DNA from: an uncultured Eubacterium sp.
GTDB lineage: Bacteria > Bacillota > Clostridia > Lachnospirales > Lachnospiraceae
Assembly (NCBI GenBank): GCA_958446835.1
Contig: CAUCXT010000025.1
Coordinates: 1 to 44,673, forward strand
DNA: 44,673 nt
Direction: 5' to 3'
In this document: positions 1-6,409 of the stretch, piece by piece
Layout: every line of letters begins with the position of its first letter
Numbering within the stretch: position 1 is the stretch's first letter
Program-made: the position numbers and the translations under genes
Notes under the pieces: model-generated
Seen by the model: the letters and a program-made list of their open reading frames with translations, nothing else
What the model was told of the DNA's origin: nothing
Databases searched by the model: none

Positions 1-36
1 TGGTGATACTTATTATCGTTGGAATGGGGAAAAGTT

Positions 37-378
37 ATGTCATACGCATTGAAAAAACTGATGGAAAAATATGTGGAAGAAATAAGAAAAATATATGGTT
101 CTCATTTGAGAAAGGTAATTTTATATGGTTCCTATGCCAGAGGTGATTTCCACCCGGATTCGGATATCGACATTATGATACTTCTTGATATAACAGACTT
201 TGATTTGAAGGAATATGGTACAAAATTATCATATATGACATTTGACTTCAATCTTGACCATGACCTGGATATTAAACCAATAGCGAAAAATGAAGAACAT
301 TTTAAGAAGTGGCTTGATAATTATCCATTTTATGCAAATGTAAACAGAGAAGGAGTGGTTTTATATGGAGCAGCCTAA
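37..378 (+). CDS. MNT-type nucleotidyltransferase domain protein
   Basis: Small protein (113 aa) of the polymerase-beta-like nucleotidyltransferase fold (MNT/KNTase type). The visible signature is GSYARG followed by DSDID around residues 32-48, the classical G-S-x(n)-D-x-D metal-binding motif; a further acidic DHDLD stretch lies downstream. I chose the ATG at 37 because GGGG lies about 8 nt before it; an in-frame TTG at 19 would add six residues. Family members usually form toxin-antitoxin pairs with an adjacent HEPN-domain protein, the MNT protein acting as antitoxin by nucleotidylating the toxin. No full HEPN gene follows here: the next 110 bases hold only a 41-codon overlapping frame (365-490) with no HEPN motif, then a repeat tract. 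So it is an orphan or the left half of a disrupted pair. The AT-rich composition suggests transfer. Fold call is firm; role is inferred. Confidence 0.8.
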   Translation: MSYALKKLMEKYVEEIRKIYGSHLRKVILYGSYARGDFHPDSDIDIMILLDITDFDLKEYGTKLSYMTFDFNLDHDLDIKPIAKNEEHFKKWLDNYPFYANVNREGVVLYGAA

Positions 379-564
379 TGGAGAGGAAAAAGGGACAAGG
401 AAAGATTTATTGACATGGTTGAAAAATATTGTGAAGCTCAATTTGCATAACTATCATTTTGGAAAAGTAAGCAATGCTCCTAAAAAGTAGGCAATGCCCT
501 GAAAAAAGTAAGCAATACCCTCTAAAAAGTGTGCAATGCCACAAAAAATAAAGATTGGAACAAA
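379..564. other. Short gap between MNT gene and nusG-II gene
   Basis: Apart from the repeat tract at 463-540 this stretch holds an overlapping 41-codon frame (365-490) that begins inside the MNT gene. It has no recognisable motif, runs into the first repeats and ends there; it could be the stump of a partner gene. No terminator or promoter is convincing. Confidence 0.4.
463..540. repeat. Four tandem imperfect 20-21 bp repeats (possible IS21-like end)
   Basis: Four copies of AAAAGTRNGCAATRCC start at 463, 483, 504 and 525, so the period is 20-21 bp, two turns of the helix. Multiple short repeats of this size are typical of the ends of IS21-family insertion sequences, where the transposase binds. 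No istA/istB-like gene is present, so this would be a solo end or relic. The family assignment is inference from spacing and layout only. The last copy abuts the NusG-domain gene and supplies an in-frame GTG at 529. Confidence 0.6.
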
Positions 565-963
565 ATGAAAAAGCTATCAACAATTAACAGAAATGACTTA
601 CTCCTGTGCACAGGGCTTCTCTTGGCAGCTCTGTGCATTTGGTGTGCCATTTTTTTTGTGCAGAGGAACGGGAGCCGGGATGGACTGATGGTGGTTGTAA
701 CTGTAGATGGAGAGGAATATTACAGCAGCCTGCTGGCGGGGGAAAATCAGCAGGCAGAAAGAAGAGAGATAGACATAGATGGTCACAACAAGGTGGTCAT
801 CTCAGAAGGTGGGGTATGGATGGAGGAGGCGGACTGCCCGGACAAGCTGTGTGTATCGCAGGGGAAGATAAGCAGGTCCGGACAGACGATTATATGCCTG
901 CCGAATAAGATCATGGTGACGATTAAAGGGGGAAAGAGCGAGTATGATGGCGTTGCACAATGA
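565..963 (+). CDS. NusG domain II-containing membrane-anchored protein
   Basis: A 132-residue protein with one N-terminal hydrophobic helix (about residues 12-28) and an extracytoplasmic domain of the NusG_II family (small beta domain also found inserted in some NusG proteins). Typical features are the ADCPDKLC segment and the following GKISRSG...ICLPNK stretch. The ATG at 565 is preferred because it puts the membrane helix at the N-terminus; a GTG at 529 in the repeat tract would extend it by 12 residues. The 3' end overlaps the next gene by 20 bp, so the pair is translationally coupled. In clostridia this pairing with a Gx transporter is common, often near FMN-binding/ApbE or Rnf genes, which are absent here. 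Molecular function is not known. Confidence 0.8.
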   Translation: MKKLSTINRNDLLLCTGLLLAALCIWCAIFFVQRNGSRDGLMVVVTVDGEEYYSSLLAGENQQAERREIDIDGHNKVVISEGGVWMEEADCPDKLCVSQGKISRSGQTIICLPNKIMVTIKGGKSEYDGVAQ

Positions 964-1555
964 TGAACCAAAAGCGGCTCAGGCAGGTGCTAAAGGGCTG
1001 GAAGGTGATAAGCGGACGAAAGATGATAAGGGTAACACTGAATCAGCCCAAAAGAACCGTCCACATGGCGCCCGCAGCGTCGCCTTCTGCGGCATGTTCA
1101 CCGCGGTGGCAATCGTGATGGGCTACATAGAGAGCTTTATAGTGATACCGGGGCTGCTGCCGGGCATGAAGCTCGGGCTTGCCAACTGTGTCATACTTTT
1201 TGTGCTTATGGGATACGGATTTGGGAGTGCGGCGCTTGTGAGCCTTGTCCGGATAATAGCTGTGAACAGCCTGTTTGGGAACATGACTGCCGCAGTATTT
1301 TCGCTTGTGGGAGCGGCGCTAAGTATACTTGTCATGAGCCTGTTGAAAAAGAGCGGGCGTTTTTCGATGGTGGGTATAAGCCTTGCGGGAGGCGTGGCGC
1401 ATAATCTGGGACAGGTGCTTGTGGCGATGATTATATTTGAGAATGTGGGGATGTTCTGTTATTTTCCGGCACTGATTGTGACCGGCATTGCGGCAGGAGT
1501 GTTTGTGGGTATTCTGGCAGGGCTTGTGTACGCTAAGGTTCAAAGGCATTTATAG
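944..1555 (+). CDS. Gx transporter family membrane protein (HepT-like, Hpre_diP_synt_I)
   Basis: A 203-residue polytopic membrane protein with about five to six hydrophobic helices after a hydrophilic, lysine-rich N-terminal tail of about 45 residues. The core matches the family once called heptaprenyl diphosphate synthase component I and now named Gx transporter: glycine-rich helices with LLPGMKLGLANC and LVRIIAVNSLFGN stretches, resembling ECF-type substrate-binding (S) subunits. Substrate is unknown; related proteins are proposed to carry isoprenoid or quinone/flavin precursors. It overlaps the NusG-II gene and is followed by a hairpin at 1577-1617, so the two form a short operon. The name implying prenyl diphosphate synthesis should not be taken as function. 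Confidence 0.8.
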   Translation: MMALHNDEPKAAQAGAKGLEGDKRTKDDKGNTESAQKNRPHGARSVAFCGMFTAVAIVMGYIESFIVIPGLLPGMKLGLANCVILFVLMGYGFGSAALVSLVRIIAVNSLFGNMTAAVFSLVGAALSILVMSLLKKSGRFSMVGISLAGGVAHNLGQVLVAMIIFENVGMFCYFPALIVTGIAAGVFVGILAGLVYAKVQRHL

Positions 1556-1576
1556 AATATATGATGTAAAATGAAG

Positions 1577-1617
1577 CCCCACAATCTATCTATATTATTT
1601 AGAGAGAGATTGCGGGG
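1577..1617 (+). terminator. Hairpin after Gx transporter gene
   Basis: An 11-bp inverted repeat with one mismatch, CCCCACAATCT pairing with AGATTGCGGGG around a loop of about 19 nt, 22 nt after the stop codon. There is no clear T-run, so it may be a weak terminator, or it may serve the convergent Uma2-family gene as well. Confidence 0.5.
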
Positions 1618-1698
1618 AATGCTATGCACGATTGTGCCTTTTCATATCTATATATTCAAGCTGATATCATGTGCTGAAAGCATATTATGTTGATATGC

Positions 1699-2265
1699 TT
1701 ATAAACTTAATACATCAGAAATTTCCGAAAAATCGATGAACAGATCGTCATATATATTCACCTTGATAATTGAGTCGAAAGGGTACTGGACGCTCACTAT
1801 ATTATTTTCAAAAAAATTCACTGTGATGATTTTTCTTTTTGAATCTACAATCCAATATTCGCGGACTCCATATTTCTTATAATAATAAAGCTTTCTGATG
1901 TAGTCATCGGATGAATTGCCGGGTGAGGCGATTTCAATTATGAAGTCGGGAGCACCGTTACACCGCTTTTCGTCTAATTTATTTTTGTCACAGACAACCA
2001 TGATGTCCGGTTGAACAATTGTAAGCGGGGTGTCGGACAGCTTGACAGCGAAGGGGGCAGTGAATACACTGCATTGCCCCTTTTTGTTCTTGATATAATT
2101 AAAAATGATATTTGATAATTGCATTGAGAGTGCCTGGTGTATCTGCGATGGACCAGCCATATTATACACAGTGCCTTCAAATACTTCTACTCTTTTATCT
2201 TCGGGTAAAGCCTCGTACTGTGTAAGGGTTATTAATTCAGGCTTAAGCTGTGAAGCAGGGGTCAT
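1699..2265 (-). CDS. Uma2 family (DUF820) PD-(D/E)xK nuclease-like protein
   Basis: A 188-residue protein of the Uma2/DUF820 family, which has a restriction-endonuclease-like fold. Visible landmarks are the N-terminal LTQYEALPEDKRVEVFEG helix-strand, the metal-binding QPDIMVV segment, FIIEIASPGN with its glutamate, and YYYKKYGVREYWIVD, all diagnostic of the family. The start at 2265 is chosen because AAGGAAGT lies 7 nt upstream; an upstream in-frame ATG at 2310 lacks such a site. These genes are abundant as scattered accessory genes in bacteria, and their targets are mostly unknown. It is alone on its strand between two + strand operons, which fits an accessory insertion. Nuclease activity is inferred from the retained acidic residues. 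Confidence 0.85.
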   Translation of the reverse strand: MTPASQLKPELITLTQYEALPEDKRVEVFEGTVYNMAGPSQIHQALSMQLSNIIFNYIKNKKGQCSVFTAPFAVKLSDTPLTIVQPDIMVVCDKNKLDEKRCNGAPDFIIEIASPGNSSDDYIRKLYYYKKYGVREYWIVDSKRKIITVNFFENNIVSVQYPFDSIIKVNIYDDLFIDFSEISDVLSL

Positions 2266-2550
2266 AATGTACACTTCCTTTCGATTCGTCATACAGATTA
2301 AGATATTCAATGTGGATTATCGGCAAAATTCGTTGTGTAAATCTATGCTCAGTAATGTGTTCAGATAAATATATTTTATCAGAGAATCTATAAGGCTGCA
2401 ATAAAGATATTGCGTAAAAGTGCGGAAAAGCTGCAAATCAATATGTTATATCTCCGCCGGCTGCTTATACAGAAGAAGCACGGCGTAGGAATGTTTTTAT
2501 GCTTTCCTGAATGAAAACAGAACATAATAACAGTTTTTTAAATCCCATAG

Positions 2551-2579
2551 TTGCAAAACAAATGTTTTGAGGTTATTAT
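2551..2579 (+). promoter_or_regulatory. Promoter of the hypothetical-ruvA-ruvB-trmO operon
   Basis: TTGCAA (2551-2556), 17-bp spacer, TATTAT (2574-2579). The -10 matches 5 of 6 consensus positions and the spacing is ideal. A perfect 16-bp palindrome fills the 5' part of the spacer, and a second related palindrome lies over the expected start of transcription. Confidence 0.6.
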
Positions 2580-2593
2580 ATAAACAAGTGTTT
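2554..2593. promoter_or_regulatory. Two LexA-box-like palindromes (candidate SOS operators)
   Basis: CAAAACA-AA-TGTTTTG at 2554-2569 and AAACA-AG-TGTTT at 2582-2593. Both contain AAAC-N4-GTTT and fit AACRNRYGTTY, the core of the Gram-positive LexA (DinR) box; the usual leading G of GAAC is A in both. Centres are 26 bp apart. The placement in the spacer and at the transcription start would block RNA polymerase. LexA control is inferred; it fits because ruvAB is downstream. Confidence 0.5.
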
Positions 2594-2641
2594 TGGTAAG
2601 TCTTACATTGAAAATATTGAATTTGAAAGGATTTTTATTAT

Positions 2642-3451
2642 ATGAAGGGCGAGGTTTTCCAGTTATGCAGCGTGATTACGGCTGCTAAGAATGCATTGAA
2701 TACACAGACATTTATACAGTATGAACCACTCAGCTATGAGCGTGGAACGGTTTTTCAGTTCGTTCCTGAGGTAGAAGGACAGAAGGGTGAGATGATTGAA
2801 GGCGTTGACAGCTGGTATGCAAGATGCGTGTATAATGGAATGGAGGATGTCAAGATATTGGCGCCTACAGCGGTTAAGGACAGAAGAGTTCTCGGCTTCG
2901 TGAATACATCCCAGAATATCATGCTCTGCTTTTACCCTGATGATGTGATTCATATGTGGATGCCAAGATGGGTCATGGACAAGGACAGAAAGGGCTGGCA
3001 CATTATATACACTGAGAAGATATGGGAGAATCACCCGGCGGGTAAGCCTGAATACAAGGACAACACGGAGATTTTTAAGGCGGCACTTGCGGAAATCAGC
3101 AGGTTTTCCAAGGAGCTTGGCTTTGAGGGCTGGTCTAATGTATTTAACCGCTCCATTGCTATGGTGGAAGGCGGCTTTGATTATGCCGCCGATGATGAGA
3201 AGATTCTCGAGGAGTTTAAGAAGAAGGGGCGAAGCATGCCGCCTAGAACTCACCTTGAGCTTCCGGGACATAACAGGGATTTATTTGAGGCAGCCTCCAA
3301 TGCGGATGTATTTGGCAGCATGGGCTCATGGAATGACGGACCGGCTGCAAAGGCAGCAGCAGAAGGAAAGCTGGAGGAATATAATAAGCTTTCCGATATG
3401 CTCTTCAATCAGATTGCACTTGCGGTAATGTATGCAATCAACCAGTGGTAG
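2642..3451 (+). CDS. Conserved hypothetical protein upstream of ruvA
   Basis: A 269-residue soluble protein that I do not recognise as a named family. It has no signal peptide, membrane helix or nucleotide-binding motif. It is rich in aromatic residues in the first half (for example MWMPRW and KIWENH around residues 105-130) and has a charged helical second half ending in a hydrophobic helix. GAAAGGAT about 10 nt upstream supports the ATG at 2642. It lies 9 nt before ruvA and shares the promoter with the two LexA-like boxes, so a role linked to DNA repair or stress is possible. That link rests only on position and regulation. Confidence 0.75.
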   Translation: MKGEVFQLCSVITAAKNALNTQTFIQYEPLSYERGTVFQFVPEVEGQKGEMIEGVDSWYARCVYNGMEDVKILAPTAVKDRRVLGFVNTSQNIMLCFYPDDVIHMWMPRWVMDKDRKGWHIIYTEKIWENHPAGKPEYKDNTEIFKAALAEISRFSKELGFEGWSNVFNRSIAMVEGGFDYAADDEKILEEFKKKGRSMPPRTHLELPGHNRDLFEAASNADVFGSMGSWNDGPAAKAAAEGKLEEYNKLSDMLFNQIALAVMYAINQW

Positions 3452-3460
3452 GAAAAGAAT

Positions 3461-4072
3461 ATGATATCATATATTAAGGGTGAGCTTGTGGAGCTTACAG
3501 ATAATGCCATCGTGCTTGACCATGATGGCATGGGCTTTTTAATAATGATGCCGGCTTCCATCCTTGCGAAGCTTCCGGCGATAGGAAGTGAGCTTAAGGT
3601 ACATACATATCTGTATGTCAAGGAGGATGCGCTTGACTTATATGGATTTTTGACAAAGGATGACCTTAAGGTGTTCAGGCTTCTTATAACAGTGAGTGGT
3701 ATAGGCCCTAAGGGTGCGCTTGCCATATTGTCAACCATGTCGCCTGATGATTTGAGATTTGCTGTGCTTGCCGGGGATTCTAAGACAATATCCAAGGCAC
3801 CGGGAATAGGAAGCAAGACCGCCCAGAAGCTTATCATAGAGCTGAAGGACAAGCTCAAGATAGAGGATGTTCTTGATGGCGGGGCGGACGGAGGCTATGA
3901 GCCGCAGAGTGATATGGGTGATACGGCTGCAGCGGAGGCGGTCATGGCACTCACCGCATTAGGATATTCTTCCGCAGATGCCACAAGGGCGGTAAGGCAG
4001 GTGGACGGCGGGGCTGATATGGATTCGGAAGCACTGCTTAAGGCTGCACTTAAGAAGCTGGCATTTATGTAA
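3461..4072 (+). CDS. ruvA: Holliday junction branch migration protein RuvA
   Basis: RuvA (203 aa) binds the four-way Holliday junction as a tetramer and holds it for the RuvB motors. The N-terminal OB-fold domain is clear (MISYIKGELVEL, then VKEDALDLYGF), followed by two helix-hairpin-helix motifs (VSGIGPKGA near residue 80 and APGIGSKTAQKL near 115) and a C-terminal domain III after an acidic linker (about 140-155) that contacts RuvB. Length is typical. GGAAAAG lies just before the ATG. It sits between the unknown gene and ruvB. No ruvC is present, as is usual for ruvAB loci in Firmicutes that use RecU or encode ruvC elsewhere. Confidence 0.97.
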   Translation: MISYIKGELVELTDNAIVLDHDGMGFLIMMPASILAKLPAIGSELKVHTYLYVKEDALDLYGFLTKDDLKVFRLLITVSGIGPKGALAILSTMSPDDLRFAVLAGDSKTISKAPGIGSKTAQKLIIELKDKLKIEDVLDGGADGGYEPQSDMGDTAAAEAVMALTALGYSSADATRAVRQVDGGADMDSEALLKAALKKLAFM

Positions 4073-4118
4073 GACCTTCATGCTTAAGCTGGAGGTTCAT
4101 GGAAGGGAGTAACTTTTA

Positions 4119-5111
4119 ATGGAAAAGAGGATGATTTCCACCGAATTTACGGAAGAGGATATGCCTATAGAGTCGAGTCTTCGTCCGATGGCACTGGCGG
4201 ATTATATCGGTCAGGAAAAGGTGAAAAAGAATCTTAAGGTATATATAGAAGCAGCAAAGAGCAGGCAGGAGCCGCTTGACCATTGTCTTTTCTACGGACC
4301 GCCGGGACTTGGAAAGACAACCATAGCGGGAGTTATCGCTAATGAGATGGGGGTGCATCTTAAGGTGACCTCCGGACCTGCGATAGAGAAGCCGGGGGAC
4401 ATGGCTGCGATACTAAGCAATCTTCAGGAGGGTGACCTGCTCTTTGTGGATGAGATACACCGTCTTAACAGGCAGGTTGAGGAGGTGCTCTACCCTGCTA
4501 TGGAGGATTTCGCGATAGACATTATGATTGGAAAGGGCTCACAGGCGCGTTCGATAAGGCTTGATCTGCCTAAGTTCACGCTGGTAGGAGCTACCACAAG
4601 GGCGGGACTTCTGACAGCGCCGCTTAGGGATCGTTTCGGTGTGATATGCAAGATGGATTTTTACACTGAGAGCGAGCTTAAGAAGATTATACTGCGCTCC
4701 GCAAATGTGCTTGCGATAGAGATTGATGATGAGGGAGCCACCGAGATGGCACGCAGGTCGCGGGGAACGCCGCGTCTTGCTAACAGGCTGTTAAAGAGAG
4801 TACGTGATTTTGCACAGGTGCAGTATGACGGAAAGATAGACTATGAGGTCGCGAGAGCTTCACTTGACAGGATGGAGGTCGATAAGATGGGGCTTGACAG
4901 AAGTGACCGCCTTATTTTAACCACCATTATGGAGAAGTTCGCGGGCGGACCTGTAGGGCTTGACACTCTGGCGGCGGCCATAGGTGAGGATGCGGGAACG
5001 ATAGAGGATGTCTATGAGCCTTATCTTATACAGAACGGCTTCATCAACCGTACTCCTAAGGGAAGGGTTGCGACACAGCTGTGCTATAAGCATTTTGGAA
5101 TAGAAAGGTAA
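4119..5111 (+). CDS. ruvB: Holliday junction DNA helicase RuvB
   Basis: RuvB (330 aa) is the hexameric AAA+ motor that drives branch migration on RuvA-bound junctions. Visible motifs are Walker A GPPGLGKTT at residues 60-68, Walker B LLFVDEIH at 107-114, sensor 1 GATTRAG near 158-163, and the arginine finger in APLRDRFG (R170). The C-terminal winged helix contains GPVGLDTLAAAIGED. It follows ruvA after 46 nt with an AAGGGAG site. The stop codon overlaps the start of trmO (TAATG), so these two are translationally coupled. Confidence 0.97.
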   Translation: MEKRMISTEFTEEDMPIESSLRPMALADYIGQEKVKKNLKVYIEAAKSRQEPLDHCLFYGPPGLGKTTIAGVIANEMGVHLKVTSGPAIEKPGDMAAILSNLQEGDLLFVDEIHRLNRQVEEVLYPAMEDFAIDIMIGKGSQARSIRLDLPKFTLVGATTRAGLLTAPLRDRFGVICKMDFYTESELKKIILRSANVLAIEIDDEGATEMARRSRGTPRLANRLLKRVRDFAQVQYDGKIDYEVARASLDRMEVDKMGLDRSDRLILTTIMEKFAGGPVGLDTLAAAIGEDAGTIEDVYEPYLIQNGFINRTPKGRVATQLCYKHFGIER

Positions 5112-5836
5112 TGGATTGGAATGTTGCAGGTATGGAGAATATAAGGATTATTGCGCATATTTATACTGATTTTGATGAGAAATTCGGCATTCCAAGGCAG
5201 AGCGGTATCGTAAAGCAGTGCCGTGGGAGAATAGTGTTTGAACCGGAATACCGCAATGAGGAGGCTCTTTCAGGGATTGAAGGATACTCACATCTGTGGC
5301 TTATCTGGAAGTTCTCCGAAAGTGTCAGACAGGAGTGGAGCCCGACAGTGCGTCCGCCGAGGCTTGGTGGAAATAAGAGGGTGGGCGTGTTCGCGACACG
5401 TTCGCCGTTCAGACCTAATCCTATGGGACTGTCCAGTGTACGGCTTGAGGAGGTTATTACCGATAGTACCGATGGACCGCAGCTTATCGTATCCGGGGTT
5501 GATATGCTTAACAAAACTCCTATTTACGATATCAAGCCATATCTGTCATACACCGATTCGCACCCTGAGGCTGTGTGCGGCTTTGCGGATGAGGTTAAGG
5601 ATTACCGGCTTGAGGTTGTGATTCCTGAGAATGTATCAGCTAAGCTTGGGGAAAGCAGCTGCGATGAGCTGAGAGAGCTGCTTGCACAGGATCCAAGACC
5701 GGGGTACAGGCATGATGAATCCGCCGATGATTTATCAAAGATATATGGTATGAATTTTTCGGGACACAATATCAGGTTCTCCGTAAGTAAAAGAATACTC
5801 ACAGTGATTTCATGTGATGACAACTGGACATTATAG
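5111..5836 (+). CDS. trmO: tRNA (N6-threonylcarbamoyladenosine37-N6)-methyltransferase TrmO
   Basis: TrmO (TsaA/YaeB family, 241 aa) uses S-adenosylmethionine to methylate the threonylcarbamoyl-adenosine at position 37 of certain tRNAs. Family hallmarks are the beta-barrel core with RIVFEPEY, SHLWLIWKF, FATRSPFRPNPMGLS and IYDIKPYL. The C-terminal extension (about residues 175-241) ends in a small beta domain. The ATG at 5111 overlaps the ruvB stop by one base, so the gene is read through from the ruv operon; the functional reason for coupling to ruvAB is not evident. The zapA promoter begins inside its last codons. Confidence 0.93.
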   Translation: MDWNVAGMENIRIIAHIYTDFDEKFGIPRQSGIVKQCRGRIVFEPEYRNEEALSGIEGYSHLWLIWKFSESVRQEWSPTVRPPRLGGNKRVGVFATRSPFRPNPMGLSSVRLEEVITDSTDGPQLIVSGVDMLNKTPIYDIKPYLSYTDSHPEAVCGFADEVKDYRLEVVIPENVSAKLGESSCDELRELLAQDPRPGYRHDESADDLSKIYGMNFSGHNIRFSVSKRILTVISCDDNWTL

Positions 5837-5854
5837 ATAGAAGTGTGCTATACT
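5825..5854 (+). promoter_or_regulatory. Promoter of zapA
   Basis: TGGACA (5825-5830), 18-bp spacer, TATACT (5849-5854), with a TG one base before the -10 (extended -10 character). Each hexamer matches 5 of 6 consensus positions. The -35 lies within the last codons of trmO. Confidence 0.6.
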
Positions 5855-5939
5855 GGATAAGTATTTGTGATATTTACCTGTAAGAGTATTTTAGTTCGGG
5901 ACAGCTTAGCAGATACTATAAGGATAAGGAGTGGATTGT

Positions 5940-6347
5940 ATGCCAGCGAAGAACGAAGCAGAAGTGGCTATTGGCGGCAAGGTTATTACACTTAGTGGAT
6001 ATGAGAGCCGTGAATATATACAGAAGGTAGCAGCATACCTGGACAATAAGTTAGATGAACATAAGAAGATGGAATCCTATAACAGACTTCCACTGGAATT
6101 TCAGAACATTATGATCCAGCTGAATATAGCGGATGAGTTTTTTAAGGCTAAGAATATGGCGGATACTCTTAAGGGTGATCTTGAGAGCAAGGATAAGGAA
6201 ATTTATGATCTCAAGCATGAACTTATCACCCTGCAGGCTAAGACTGATAAGCAGGCGGAGGAGATTGCGCAGCTTAAGAAGGATGCACAGGATTACGAGA
6301 GCATGATTATTGGACTTGAGGCACAGAAGGATACGAAGAAGCAGTAA
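5940..6347 (+). CDS. zapA: Cell division protein ZapA
   Basis: ZapA (135 aa) binds FtsZ and promotes bundling and alignment of the Z-ring. The N-terminal domain shows the family pattern (EVAIGGKVITLSGYESREYIQKVAAYLD), followed by NIADEF and a long C-terminal coiled coil (about residues 75-130), longer than in the short E. coli type and usual for clostridia. AAGGAG lies 8 nt before the ATG at 5940; a GTG at 5931 overlaps that site and is rejected. A strong terminator follows. It sits next to the RlhA-like U32 gene and the SEDS-PBP fusion, a context that fits cell envelope and division. Confidence 0.92.
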   Translation: MPAKNEAEVAIGGKVITLSGYESREYIQKVAAYLDNKLDEHKKMESYNRLPLEFQNIMIQLNIADEFFKAKNMADTLKGDLESKDKEIYDLKHELITLQAKTDKQAEEIAQLKKDAQDYESMIIGLEAQKDTKKQ

Positions 6348-6349
6348 TT

Positions 6350-6381
6350 AAAGGGGGGATTTCCGTATGGAAGCCCCTTTT
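6350..6381 (+). terminator. Rho-independent terminator after zapA
   Basis: AAAGGGG pairs with CCCCTTT, with an inner stem TTCC/GGAA closing a GTAT loop, followed by TTTT. It begins three bases after the zapA stop codon. Confidence 0.85.
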
Positions 6382-6409
6382 ATAGTTTACAGGATTTGAA
6401 AGGATTAAT

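Larger units (their letters stand above)
2266..2641. other. Divergent intergenic region, Uma2 gene to ruv operon
   Basis: 376 bases without a gene. The left part is AT-rich and shows no clear promoter for the Uma2 gene. The right part, 2551-2593, carries a sigma-A-like promoter with two palindromes and is listed separately. A GC-richer patch near 2455-2485 shows only a weak TGCTT/AAGCA stem. Confidence 0.5.

Noticed and set aside
365..490. 41-codon frame after the MNT gene as a HEPN toxin remnant
   Set aside because: No HEPN motif is visible and the frame overlaps the MNT gene; too weak to list as a gene.
463..540. CRISPR array
   Set aside because: The repeats are contiguous with no unique spacers of 30 bp or more and no cas genes; the layout fits tandem binding sites instead.
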